Below the pieces are notes generated by a model. The model was not told the origin of the DNA. It saw only the letters and a list, made by a program, of their open reading frames with translations, and ran no database searches. This document shows, one piece after another, positions 48,615 through 57,016 of a stretch of DNA of 64,000 nt. A program made the position numbers and the translations under genes. The DNA comes from Candidatus Accumulibacter similis (GTDB lineage: Bacteria; Pseudomonadota; Gammaproteobacteria; Burkholderiales; Rhodocyclaceae): positions 2,352,415-2,416,414 of the forward strand of contig CP054595.1 of the NCBI GenBank assembly GCA_013347225.1. The letters are read 5' to 3'. Positions within the stretch are counted from its first letter, which is position 1. Every line of letters begins with the position of its first letter.

Positions 48615-51344
48615 CTATTTATCAAGATAAGTTGGATCCCCGCCAAGCCGTTCAATCTCAGCTACCCCAGGAGTGCCCAGCCAGGTCAAGAATTCGGCCG
48701 GTGTCAGCGTGCCGCTGTGCACCCGCAAGAGACCCTCCGTGAACACACCATGCTCGACCAGCGTTATTCCGTCCGAAGCTGCAGCTTTCTTCTTGGATGT
48801 CTCGTCGAACGCCGGCTTCCCCAAAGTAACTCGTCGCATATCAGCATCAAAATCAGCTGCCTTTTGTATAACAGCCCATGCTTCTTCCTTTTTGATAAGC
48901 GCAGGAGACTTTGTGCACGTCTTACACTCCAGCAGGATTCTTTGTGTTCCCAACTCGATAAGTAGGTCGGGTACGTTTTGTCGCGTACCGTCATCAAGCA
49001 CAGTTACAGCCCATGCAGCCTCAACTTGCATAAGTGCGGCAATTGCTGCTTCATAGGCCGTACCAAGGCTATCGTTGCATTCCTTCACTTTCCGCTCGAT
49101 ACCCAACTCCTGCCCAGTTCTGTGGTGCGCCGCAGCAAGCCTGCTTGGCCCCAAACCAACAGTACTGCATACAGCATCAATAAGGGCTTGTGCTCGCGGT
49201 TCGCTCCTCAGCAATTGCGTGAGCTTATCTTTTGCGGTTCCCAATACATCGTGAAGTGTCGCAATCCCCTGCGCGATAAGGCCCATAACACGTTGCCGGC
49301 CAAAGCCAGGTACTCCGTGCCGCTCTGCGACCCGCAAGACGTCCAGAGCTTCCGTAGGGGCCCCCCACCTAACCCTGCGAGCCAACATTGCAATTTGATT
49401 GCTGACTGCTTGGGGGCAGCCAAGCTCAGGAGTAGTTGAAAGCTTATGCATGCCATCAAGGACCCAAGCCACATCCAAAGCGAGCCGGTGAATCATCCCG
49501 CCCGGCACGTGGGTGATGTGCGCTATCTTGCGATCCGCTAATCCCTCGGCGTAGAGCGCGACTGCGTGAGCACAGTGCGCCAGTTTCAGATTATTACGAT
49601 CCAACTCTACGGGTAAGCGCTTCGTTCCCCAAAATGTTACGGACTCGTAAGTCATGGGTGCCGGATAGGGAAAAAACCGCGATGGCCGTTCCGCTGTGAA
49701 TTCGTCACTTGCACATGCCGCATATATCAATCCGGGAATCCACTCGTCGAAATTCGTTGCGAGGCTTGGCCCGACTAGTCGCAGCATTGCAGCAAGTTTG
49801 ACTGCCGTGGCTGGGAGCAGACCGGACATTGCGGCAGCATTCCCCAAAGGGGTTATGAACAAGGTGCCGGCCTGATCACGGACTAGCCCGTTGGAATGTA
49901 GCCACTCGACCACAGCACGGCTTTCAGTAGCAAGTGCTGTCAGTTTTTGCGGATTCCGGTTCAGGGTTTGATACCAGTAAAGCGTGTTCTCGAAGAACGC
50001 CATAACCTCAGTAAAACTGCTAGCCAGCCCAGACGCAATCAGCATCAGAATGGATTTTCGCAGGCTGAGATTCACCAACTGCGATTCAAGTCGATCGTTG
50101 TCGGGGCGCACCAGCATATTTGCATGTGCGAGTTCGACACTGTTTTGAGGAAGCAATACAGCGAATCCGTCAGGGTGCATGCCAAGTCTGCCTGCCCGCC
50201 CAGACATATTGCGGTAGTCAGACCTAACAATGTGGGTTCCCGCTCGATCTCCCCACCGATAGGTAAGCTTCGAGAATACAATTGTCCGAAATGGGAAATT
50301 GACCCCGGCCGCGAGCGTCGATGTGGCGAAACAAACCTCAAACTTACCATCCGTAAAGCCACTCTCGATAACTTGGCGCTCCTGCGGAGAAAGATCCGCC
50401 GTGTGGAACGCAACACGACGCTCCGCATTCTCACGAAGTTGATCTGATGACTCTGTTGGTTCCGAGAAGAAATCCAGTTGTTGGGCCATGGCCATGCCGA
50501 TTCCTACGCGAGGCCGACTCTGGCCGAATTCAGTAGCAAAAGTCGACGCTTCGCGACGGCTTTCGGTAAATACCAGAACAGGGCCACGACCAAGCCTAAG
50601 TACATGATTGACCACTGCCCCAACGTCATTCGTTGCGACCGTCTCACCGCGTAGTTCTTGGCCATCTTCATCACCAAACCTAGTCTGGTGCACGCGGCCG
50701 CCGTACCAGATTTCCTGATATAGAGGCACATCTCGACGTGTGCTCCGAACAAGATCACACCCCATCCATCCCGCAATGTCTTCGGGATTGTCGACCGTCG
50801 CAGTAAGCGCTACGAATTGCTTAACTCCACGCTGCCGCAAGGCTGAACAAAGCGATTCAATATCTGGGCCACGCCCAGACTCTGCAAGAATCTGCAACTC
50901 ATCCGCAACAACCAGCGCATTGTTAGGCTTCAACTGCCCGCTCAAGAACAAGCCCAGAGCCTTTTCATAGGTAGCAACCATTAACAGCGAATCAATGTCT
51001 CCCTCTGTACGATCTCCTGTATTTAGACCAACTGAAGCTATTGGTTCTGCGGAACCCTCACCGAAGCGCGCAACAAAATCGAGGTATTTCTGATCTGCGA
51101 GCGCTTTGTGGGAAACTAGGTAAATTGCCCTGACACCAGATCTCAGTGCACACAAAACGGCAACTTCACCCACCAACGTCTTACCTGACGATGTGGGCGC
51201 ACTGACAACTAAGCTGCGCCCAGCAGCAACGCCAGCGGAAAATGACCGCTGCTGAATTTCAGTCAAGGATTCTATCCCCCAACTCTTCAGCCGGTGGCGC
51301 AACCACCCATCTACGCCGAATTCATCCAGGTCGGATATTTTCAC
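48615..51344 (-). CDS. Ski2-like SF2 helicase fused to a PD-(D/E)XK nuclease, in an integron cassette
   Basis: A 909-residue protein. Helicase motifs occur in order: SAPTSSGKT (residues 48-56, Walker A), VADELQ (motif II variant), LTATVDNPED (III), FATSTLAAGVNFPF (V) and RNMSGRAGRLG (VI), typical of Ski2/Hel308-like enzymes. A winged-helix and helical bundle region follows. Residues about 770-870 contain VPDLLIELG (Asp793) and ILLECKTCTKS (Glu806, Lys808), a PD-(D/E)XK nuclease core. Start is GTG at 51344. At 2.7 kb it is large for a cassette gene. The helicase-nuclease fusion suggests nucleic-acid attack, perhaps antiphage defence; that is inference. Confidence 0.8.
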   Translation of the reverse strand: MKISDLDEFGVDGWLRHRLKSWGIESLTEIQQRSFSAGVAAGRSLVVSAPTSSGKTLVGEVAVLCALRSGVRAIYLVSHKALADQKYLDFVARFGEGSAEPIASVGLNTGDRTEGDIDSLLMVATYEKALGLFLSGQLKPNNALVVADELQILAESGRGPDIESLCSALRQRGVKQFVALTATVDNPEDIAGWMGCDLVRSTRRDVPLYQEIWYGGRVHQTRFGDEDGQELRGETVATNDVGAVVNHVLRLGRGPVLVFTESRREASTFATEFGQSRPRVGIGMAMAQQLDFFSEPTESSDQLRENAERRVAFHTADLSPQERQVIESGFTDGKFEVCFATSTLAAGVNFPFRTIVFSKLTYRWGDRAGTHIVRSDYRNMSGRAGRLGMHPDGFAVLLPQNSVELAHANMLVRPDNDRLESQLVNLSLRKSILMLIASGLASSFTEVMAFFENTLYWYQTLNRNPQKLTALATESRAVVEWLHSNGLVRDQAGTLFITPLGNAAAMSGLLPATAVKLAAMLRLVGPSLATNFDEWIPGLIYAACASDEFTAERPSRFFPYPAPMTYESVTFWGTKRLPVELDRNNLKLAHCAHAVALYAEGLADRKIAHITHVPGGMIHRLALDVAWVLDGMHKLSTTPELGCPQAVSNQIAMLARRVRWGAPTEALDVLRVAERHGVPGFGRQRVMGLIAQGIATLHDVLGTAKDKLTQLLRSEPRAQALIDAVCSTVGLGPSRLAAAHHRTGQELGIERKVKECNDSLGTAYEAAIAALMQVEAAWAVTVLDDGTRQNVPDLLIELGTQRILLECKTCTKSPALIKKEEAWAVIQKAADFDADMRRVTLGKPAFDETSKKKAAASDGITLVEHGVFTEGLLRVHSGTLTPAEFLTWLGTPGVAEIERLGGDPTYLDK

Positions 51345-51424
51345 TGTTTTCTCTCTAAGAGACCCGCAGCAGAATGCCGCGCTTTATCTGCATGGATTTT
51401 ATGGGCGCACACGATTTCTATGCC

Positions 51425-51553
51425 ACATAACGTTCGAGCTAAGCTGCCCGCGGAGGCAGGTACTGTAAGCCCGGCCTGAGACGATAGTACAAGTGGCTCA
51501 GGCCGGGCTTACAGTGCCTGCCGTAGCGGGTCAGCTTGAGCGAGGGGTTAGGC
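51425..51553 (-). other. attC site D
   Basis: A 129-base site with minus-strand cores GCCTAAC (51547-51553) and GTTATGT (51425-51431). It holds a perfect 19-base inverted repeat, 51462-51480 with 51497-51515, within a longer imperfect palindrome. The stop codon of the cassette gene (TAA at 51548-51550) lies inside the first core. Confidence 0.88.
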
Positions 51554-52246
51554 GTCTCTCGACCTGTTGGCCTCAAGTTCTTCATCGTTCTCCTCGATCC
51601 AGCGCTCGAGTGCCTCAAAAGCTGCGACCCATTCTTGGTTGTACTCGGCTTCGAAAACTACCAGGCATGCTTGAAGTGCACTCTCATGAAGTGCGCCGTA
51701 TAACTCGGTCCAGCGACTCTTGAACTGGGTAACGTACTCCTTTGGGTCAGATGTTGAATAGCCGTGGATCATTCCTTGAAAGTTTGGGTGAGCAGTCTCG
51801 CATAGGTCAGCGTACCAAGACTCTAGGCCAGGGTATCGCTTGTCTGCCACTTTCAAGGCTGCAAGGATGTTGATGGATTCAAAAGGTGTTGACTTATCTC
51901 GCGAGCCCTGCAGTAGGTTTGAGGTCTTCTTGGAGAACTCGTTGAAAGACAGTGCGCCACTCACAACGGAGCGCATGGACTGAGCGGAGAAGATAAGCAA
52001 AGCAAGTGTCTCGAACGCAGACCGGAGCAAGATTCTCGCCCCGAGTGTGCTTCCGGCGCGGGAGAGGTCCAGTGATTGCTGGGCCAATTCGCACAGTCGC
52101 CAAGACGCCGCTTCGCGCAGGAGCAAAAGCCGCCATGGGGCCTTCCACTTATGGACGACAGCGTTACGAGTGAAGAGTCCGCCGACGTCAATCTCGTGGC
52201 AGTGCGATTGTCTTAGGTCGGAGAGGTGAGCCTGTACATCGCGCAT
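51548..52246 (-). CDS. Cassette protein of unknown function (helical, ET-motif)
   Basis: A 232-residue soluble, mainly helical protein. A central helix reads GSTLGARILLRSAFETLALLIF, similar to the helix of the gene at 45242-45958 and to DUF5677-like proteins, and CETAHPNFQGMIHGYS follows. The C-terminus is acidic (IEENDEELEANRSRDA) and runs into attC D. The ATG at 52246 sits just inside attC E's far core. No enzymatic motif was recognised. Confidence 0.7.
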   Translation of the reverse strand: MRDVQAHLSDLRQSHCHEIDVGGLFTRNAVVHKWKAPWRLLLLREAASWRLCELAQQSLDLSRAGSTLGARILLRSAFETLALLIFSAQSMRSVVSGALSFNEFSKKTSNLLQGSRDKSTPFESINILAALKVADKRYPGLESWYADLCETAHPNFQGMIHGYSTSDPKEYVTQFKSRWTELYGALHESALQACLVVFEAEYNQEWVAAFEALERWIEENDEELEANRSRDA

Positions 52247-52251
52247 GAGAC

Positions 52252-52341
52252 GCCTAACGTGGAAGTGAGGGGCAGCCGGAGCGAAGCGGAGGGAACCACA
52301 AGCGCAGCTTGTGGCTGTCCCGCTCGACTGCAGGGTTATGC
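52252..52341 (-). other. attC site E
   Basis: A 90-base site with minus-strand cores GCATAAC (52335-52341) and GTTAGGC (52252-52258). The inner arms share the GGAGCGAAGCGGAGGG sequence with site F. The stop of the AAA-TOPRIM gene lies within the first core. Confidence 0.87.
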
Positions 52342-53823
52342 GGCACTGGCCGAAAGTTGCCGCGACAGGAATTCCACGATCTTCTGAAGCTCATGGTCGT
52401 TCTTGGTAACTAGAAAATTGACAACCATTTCAACCAAGTCTGATCTGCTCTTATTTCGATTTCTTAGTTCGCTGTCAATCCTGGAGTACAGTTTTTTCCC
52501 GCCTTTGTCATGAGTTGAATCAACCTCCGACCGATAGTTGTCAATAATTTCCGTTAGGCTGACTTGATGAAATACAAAATCGTTCAAAAGCCTAAAAAGA
52601 GAGTGATCTACATTATCGTGAAGCGTGCTCTTTAGGAACTTTTCAAGACTCTCAATCGGCAAATAACTAATCGGTATGTTGTTGCTAATTCCATGTTTTG
52701 CTATGTATTTCTGGGCCTCTGCCTTGATGTCTCCATCAAGTATTACCGATATTTTTGAGTTCTTGCCAACCAAATTGCTGCTAACGACCTCTTTTGCCAA
52801 ATCAATTACGTTTGTGTAGCCGCCGCATGGCAATACGTGCACCAGTTTGCTAGACAAGAGGTTGTTGTCTCTCAAAAGTCTAGAGGTTACCTCTTTGGCG
52901 AGATCATCCTCCACTAAGAATATGTAGTCATAGCCAGAGTGGTCATAGAGTATTCTTGTAGCGTATGCTGGATAGCACGGATTTAAAATTTCTATAGATC
53001 CATCGCTGTGTCTTTCTAGGAAAAAAATGTTTTCAGGTTTAATTCCGCCAATCAATTCAATCGAATGGGTTGAAAAGTAAATCGCGTAGTTGTAGGTGAT
53101 TGACATTTCCTTAAGGAAATTAACTAGTCTTTTTAGGGATGACGGGTGTAAAGCCAGTTCCACTTCGTCCAAAAACAAAATACATGGTTTGTCAAGGCTG
53201 GCTCTGTCGTTGTTTCTTAGGTTTATGGAGTGCAATATGCTGACAAGAAGATTTTCGCCCGTTGACATGTGAAACTGACTGACTCGGCGACCGCCTTTTT
53301 CGTAATAGAAGATATCCCCGCTAAATTGAATGTCATCGCTGGTGTCTGAGTTGCTAATCCGAAAGAGTTTCTCGTAGAAGTTTTTGTTGTTATGAAGTAT
53401 TTTTCCGAGATTCTCTCTGATGAACTCATCGGCAGGTTTGAGTTGTTGACTGTCAAGTCTGTCAAGTTTCTTTAATATGTGGTAGCTGGTGTTTCTGAAT
53501 CGGGTTCCAAAGATTATGCTTCCTTCGTAGAAGCCCTTTATGCTCATCCCACCTGTTGAGTTTTTGACCCATCGGCCCTTGTCATTTTTATTCCAAGTTC
53601 GTGTCGCCCCGTTTAATTCGAAATTAATCGAAGCGTCCGAATCAGTTGCGCCAAGGTAATCCTTCATGCTTATGTTGAAGAAAACTGTGGATGCACAGGT
53701 AACTACGGTACTCTTGCCGGAGCCGTTTTGCCCCGTTATGGCATACAGCCCTTTATCCACAGGGAATTCGATTTCGAGATCCGATATCGACTTGATCTTA
53801 TGAATCTTCATTCTTAGTTTCAT
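52336..53823 (-). CDS. AAA ATPase with TOPRIM domain (OLD-like), in an integron cassette
   Basis: A 495-residue protein of the OLD/SMC-like ATPase-nuclease group. Walker A is GQNGSGKST at residues 31-39, the ABC signature is STGENLLVSIL, and Walker B is CILFLDEVELALHPSS. A TOPRIM domain follows, with FLVEDDLAKEV (Glu) and VILDGDIKAEA (DxD). PIESLEKFL and a helical C-terminus complete the layout. The ATG at 53823 is preceded by AAGGA. Strongly AT-rich against the surrounding genome. OLD-family proteins such as OLD, GajA and PtuA act in antiphage defence; that role here is inference from the family. Confidence 0.83.
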   Translation of the reverse strand: MKLRMKIHKIKSISDLEIEFPVDKGLYAITGQNGSGKSTVVTCASTVFFNISMKDYLGATDSDASINFELNGATRTWNKNDKGRWVKNSTGGMSIKGFYEGSIIFGTRFRNTSYHILKKLDRLDSQQLKPADEFIRENLGKILHNNKNFYEKLFRISNSDTSDDIQFSGDIFYYEKGGRRVSQFHMSTGENLLVSILHSINLRNNDRASLDKPCILFLDEVELALHPSSLKRLVNFLKEMSITYNYAIYFSTHSIELIGGIKPENIFFLERHSDGSIEILNPCYPAYATRILYDHSGYDYIFLVEDDLAKEVTSRLLRDNNLLSSKLVHVLPCGGYTNVIDLAKEVVSSNLVGKNSKISVILDGDIKAEAQKYIAKHGISNNIPISYLPIESLEKFLKSTLHDNVDHSLFRLLNDFVFHQVSLTEIIDNYRSEVDSTHDKGGKKLYSRIDSELRNRNKSRSDLVEMVVNFLVTKNDHELQKIVEFLSRQLSASAA

Positions 53824-53840
53824 GGACGATTCCTTGTGAC

Positions 53841-53933
53841 GCATAACGTGCTAGGTTAGGGGCCGCCGGAGCGAAGCGGAGGGGACCGGCAAGCGCAGCT
53901 TGCCGGCGGTCCCTCTCGACCGGCGGGTTAGCC
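53841..53933 (-). other. attC site F
   Basis: A 93-base site with minus-strand cores GGCTAAC (53927-53933) and GTTATGC (53841-53847). The central palindrome includes CGGCAAGC/GCTTGCCG. The stop (TAA at 53928-53930) of the next cassette gene lies in the first core. Confidence 0.88.
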
Positions 53934-54605
53934 GTTGCGTGTGTTGTCATTCGATTTAGTGGACGAGAGAACAGCCTTCTGAGCTTTTTCAGGAAGGCGT
54001 TTCGCGGCAATTGGTCGTTCCCACGGAAGATCGTCGTTGCGCCAAACGCAGTCAGTCCTGATAACTGTCGAATCGAGCGGCACTTCTTCCCCGGAAAACG
54101 TGATTGCAACGGTCGCCCTGGATTTCGGCAGTTCATGGATTTCGAGTCGGCGTCGAAGCGGAAGTTGCTGTCTAATGTAGTGAGCGGAAAGGGCGACATA
54201 CTTGCCGCCGTCGGTCTCGGCGAGGTAGTCCGGGTTGTCGTCGTTGCCTTGGTCGATGAGTGACCATGCGCGGCAGATATGAAACTCGCGAATCTGGCAA
54301 ATGCCCGCCCTCATGTCTTCGTGCGCCCGTGCGAACGGGTCAGAGGGGCGGTTGTGTCCACGGGCTACTCGCTGAATCAGGAGAAAAATGGGCCCAAACA
54401 ACAAGACCGGGACACCTCGCCATAACGCATCCTGAACCGTTCGATTCTCGGCCAGAATCGACACGGAAGCGAAAAGGAGAAATAGCGGTACGGAAATGAA
54501 GGTTGCAATGCGGATGAAGTCCCAAAGCGGGTATCTGACCTTGTGCGAACCGAAGGCTCTCAGCAGGGCCTGAAATTCCTCTCCGTCTAGCGGTCGAGTA
54601 CGCAT
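53928..54605 (-). CDS. Cassette protein with two membrane helices, unknown function
   Basis: A 225-residue protein. Residues about 27-50 (FIRIATFISVPLFLLFASVS) and 60-80 (ALWRGVPVLLFGPIFLLIQR) are membrane helices; the remaining C-terminal two thirds is soluble with VRYPLWDF before the helices and GGKYVALSAHYIRQQLPLRR after them. I recognise no domain. The ATG at 54605 lies 11 bases inside the preceding attC core. It forms a single-gene cassette. Confidence 0.7.
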   Translation of the reverse strand: MRTRPLDGEEFQALLRAFGSHKVRYPLWDFIRIATFISVPLFLLFASVSILAENRTVQDALWRGVPVLLFGPIFLLIQRVARGHNRPSDPFARAHEDMRAGICQIREFHICRAWSLIDQGNDDNPDYLAETDGGKYVALSAHYIRQQLPLRRRLEIHELPKSRATVAITFSGEEVPLDSTVIRTDCVWRNDDLPWERPIAAKRLPEKAQKAVLSSTKSNDNTRNG

Positions 54606-54615
54606 GGGATAGAAC

Positions 54616-54675
54616 GGCTAACGTTTGACTTAAGCGGCCTGCCGTAGGCAGGTCCGCTTGAAGGATGGGTTGGGC
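54616..54675 (-). other. attC site G
   Basis: A 60-base site, among the shortest here, with minus-strand cores GCCCAAC (54669-54675) and GTTAGCC (54616-54622) and a GCGGCCTGCCGTAGGCAGGTCCGC hairpin written here only as its two halves GCGGCCTGCC and GGCAGGTCCGC. Confidence 0.82.
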
Positions 54676-54732
54676 ATGGCCGGCTCCAACTTGAAGTGCG
54701 ACGCCAATTGCTTCAACTTCGCGCACCTAATC

Positions 54733-56004
54733 TCATTCGGCGGCTTCGGCGAATGGGCAAGTGTGAAGAATCGTCATCACGTCGCATTGATTGGGGGCGA
54801 CGCTCGCAAGCGTCTCGCAGAATTTTCTAAGTGATTCAGGACTGAGCTGTGACGCGCGATTAAATCGAGCTGGAACGTCTAATGTAATGGGATCTCTGAC
54901 ATACCGCATGTATCTTTCGTTTGCCTGCCGAAGTATGTTATGTGTGATCGCGAGACCATCTTGGAAGTGCTCGGCAGCCCATTCTCCAATCTCTTTTCGA
55001 AGAATACGTTTCCTGAGCGCCACAGCCTTGACATGCGCACTGGAATCTTCTTCATCCGCCACGTCTCCGTCAGTATTAGTTAGTGAAAGGGCATATTTCG
55101 TTGCCACAGTGACGGTAGTTAAGTTCTCCAATGCTAGATGAACGGCTTCAATGAGAATCTCTGGCGCGAGTTCGTCATAAAATATATCTAAGCATGCCTG
55201 CGCCGCCGACCAATCCGACCAAAGTTCTTCGAGAAAGGCTTCATTCTGCTTAAGCTCAATTGCCATCCTCATGCGTTCAGCATCAATTTTGTCAAAGTCT
55301 GCATGCAATTCTGCTCGTAGCACTCTGTCGCGCTCCCGATCCTCATCTGTCAGAATATTTTCACTGTGCGGAATATTCTTTCCGTGATACTGAAATGATA
55401 GATCGTCCAAGTGACTTTCTATTATTTTCTCGCGATTGGTTATGGGTTTTGCATCCTCGGCAATTCGATCTCTCAGGCAATCCAGATCGCCCTCGTTCAC
55501 TTGGCGCATCGACCACAGATAGTGTGCAAACTCATGAGCAATAATAAATGCTTCTTGAACGATTACAGATTGCGCTCGCCTTTCTTTGGTTTCAATTGTC
55601 TCCAGTGTTTTATATTTGTGCGACTGGTTGTATTTGATTGAATGCAGGTATGCGGAGAATATTGCCATATCTGCGTTGCCTGCGGTGACATAGGCTTCCG
55701 CATAAATTCGGAAAGCAAACGCTCGAGCGTCGCATGGATCTTCGGCAGAATAAAATATTCTCGACAATTCACTAATGGTTTGCCCAAGGTACTGATCATA
55801 TACAAGATACACATCGCCGCCGACCGTTGCGACCTCGGCCTGCTTGTTTAGGCTGTGTACCACGTGAAATTTTGGGGCGTGATCTTTAAGGCGCAGGCTA
55901 CTTGCTTTGATGGTTTTTTCGTAGAGCGTTCGGTACGCCGTTTTTAAACGTGGGTCCACGTCATGGTAAAGGATCCTCGTCGCTTCGAGGTAAGCTGAAA
56001 TCAT
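54733..56004 (-). CDS. HExxH zinc metallopeptidase-like cassette protein
   Basis: A 423-residue protein. AFIIAHEFAHYLW gives the zinc motif HEFAH (His157, Glu158, His161), and VLRAELHADFDKI (Glu232, Asp236) fits the third ligand of an HExxH-ExxxD gluzincin. The rest is mostly helical. No signal peptide or membrane helix is present, so it is probably cytoplasmic. Its ATG at 56004 overlaps the stop of the small upstream gene as ATGA, forming a two-gene cassette that ends at attC G. The target is unknown; a toxin or defence effector role is inference. Confidence 0.72.
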   Translation of the reverse strand: MISAYLEATRILYHDVDPRLKTAYRTLYEKTIKASSLRLKDHAPKFHVVHSLNKQAEVATVGGDVYLVYDQYLGQTISELSRIFYSAEDPCDARAFAFRIYAEAYVTAGNADMAIFSAYLHSIKYNQSHKYKTLETIETKERRAQSVIVQEAFIIAHEFAHYLWSMRQVNEGDLDCLRDRIAEDAKPITNREKIIESHLDDLSFQYHGKNIPHSENILTDEDRERDRVLRAELHADFDKIDAERMRMAIELKQNEAFLEELWSDWSAAQACLDIFYDELAPEILIEAVHLALENLTTVTVATKYALSLTNTDGDVADEEDSSAHVKAVALRKRILRKEIGEWAAEHFQDGLAITHNILRQANERYMRYVRDPITLDVPARFNRASQLSPESLRKFCETLASVAPNQCDVMTILHTCPFAEAAE

Positions 56005-56303
56005 GATTGCTGTTTCCGCTCTGTTGAAAGTTGGCTGACAATCTTTTCAGCTTCTTCAGCACTGTAGCCCTGAAGCTTTACGCCTTTATACGTGATGCTT
56101 CGACTGGCGCGTGCGCGAATGATCTCGATTGCGACTTTCCTGATCTCAGGTATTGCAAGTGCTGCCGCTGAGATCAATATAGTTATCCCGGTAGCAGATC
56201 CATCGATTGCGCGATTTGAAGCCTTAGTTACAAGTCCAGGGAACTGATCGGCAAGCTCAAGAAGTTCCGTCGCAGTGCCCTCTCGGGGTTCGATGATGAT
56301 CAT
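56001..56303 (-). CDS. Small partner protein of the metallopeptidase cassette (EACC1-like?)
   Basis: A 100-residue protein. ATG at 56303 follows a strong AGAAGGAG; the longer frame would start with TTG inside an attC core and is rejected. Layout: an acidic N-terminus (MIIIEPREGTATELLELADQ), a hydrophobic segment (ATGITILISAAALAIPEIRK), and a C-terminal strand pair with a short helix (YKGVKLQGYSAEEAEKIVSQ). This resembles the effector-associated constant component (EACC1) proteins described in bacterial conflict systems, but only weakly. It overlaps the metallopeptidase gene by four bases. Confidence 0.6.
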   Translation of the reverse strand: MIIIEPREGTATELLELADQFPGLVTKASNRAIDGSATGITILISAAALAIPEIRKVAIEIIRARASRSITYKGVKLQGYSAEEAEKIVSQLSTERKQQS

Positions 56304-56342
56304 TTTTACTCCTTCTGGATCGAGACAAGGTACCTCTTTGAT

Positions 56343-56414
56343 GCCCAACGTAGAGCTCAGGGGCGCGGAGCCGGCGTTGCCGGCGGAGCGTCCCTCTGGA
56401 GCGCCGGGTTAGGG
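56343..56414 (-). other. attC site H
   Basis: A 72-base site with minus-strand cores CCCTAAC (56408-56414) and GTTGGGC (56343-56349) and a GCCGGCGTTGCCGGC palindrome at its centre. The cassette gene upstream reads through the first core and stops inside the site. Confidence 0.83.
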
Positions 56415-56659
56415 GCGGTCTCTTTATTGGCAAGCAGGCCGCCAGCAAAACCAAGTACGGCAAATGCAATTTGCCCAAATAGGGGTGAATCAATTTTGCC
56501 TGCTGCGAAAAACAGAGCAGCTGAAATAAACACCATGGCGAGAAGCAAAGTGCTCGTGGTGAATTTTCCAAACCCAGGCTTCTTGGTTACCAAGATGCCG
56601 ACCAGAACAACTACACCAAGTAAGAATATGGCGATGAGCAACAGCGAGTCATTGGTCAT
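56357..56659 (-). CDS. Small three-helix membrane protein in a cassette
   Basis: A 100-residue protein with three hydrophobic helices (LLLIAIFLLGVVVLVGILVT, LLLAMVFISAALFFAAG, IAFAVLGFAGGLLANK). The last 20 residues (ALQRDAPPATPAPRP) are encoded by attC H, so the gene has no stop of its own before the recombination site and the tail would change if the cassette moved. It follows another small membrane protein gene by 13 bases in the same cassette. Confidence 0.65.
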   Translation of the reverse strand: MTNDSLLLIAIFLLGVVVLVGILVTKKPGFGKFTTSTLLLAMVFISAALFFAAGKIDSPLFGQIAFAVLGFAGGLLANKETAPNPALQRDAPPATPAPRP

Positions 56660-56672
56660 AGGTCACCTGTAT

Positions 56673-57008
56673 TTAATTGTTCTTCTCTTTGCCGAAAAGC
56701 CAAACGCTTATAGCCATTAGTGCGACAAGAATAAGAAGGAATGCCAGCCACATATACAGCCAAATGGAATACTTATTTACCATTTCGCCAGTAACATTCC
56801 AGACACTGATAAAAACCACGATTTCGGCGACGATTGGAAAAGAAAAAGCGGCACCTGCAGCCACAAAGCCCCACAATCCAGGACCTGCAAGGCCATATGC
56901 AACGATGGCTGTAAAAAAGTGGAAGATTCCAGCGCTGATCATCATCAGCGACATGCCGAACATGGATGGTAAGTACAACAGTGCGGCTGCTATTTTTCGG
57001 ATAGACAT
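56673..57008 (-). CDS. Small four-helix membrane protein in a cassette
   Basis: A 111-residue protein, first gene of the outermost cassette. Hydrophobic segments: AAALLYLPSMFGMSLMMISA, FTAIVAYGLAGPGLWGFVAA, FSFPIVAEIVVFISVWNV and WLYMWLAFLLILVALMAISV, with a basic C-terminus (GKEKNN). I recognise no family. The ATG at 57008 lies within 10 bases of the first cassette core. AT-rich. Confidence 0.68.
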   Translation of the reverse strand: MSIRKIAAALLYLPSMFGMSLMMISAGIFHFFTAIVAYGLAGPGLWGFVAAGAAFSFPIVAEIVVFISVWNVTGEMVNKYSIWLYMWLAFLLILVALMAISVWLFGKEKNN

Positions 57009-57016
57009 TTTTGAAC

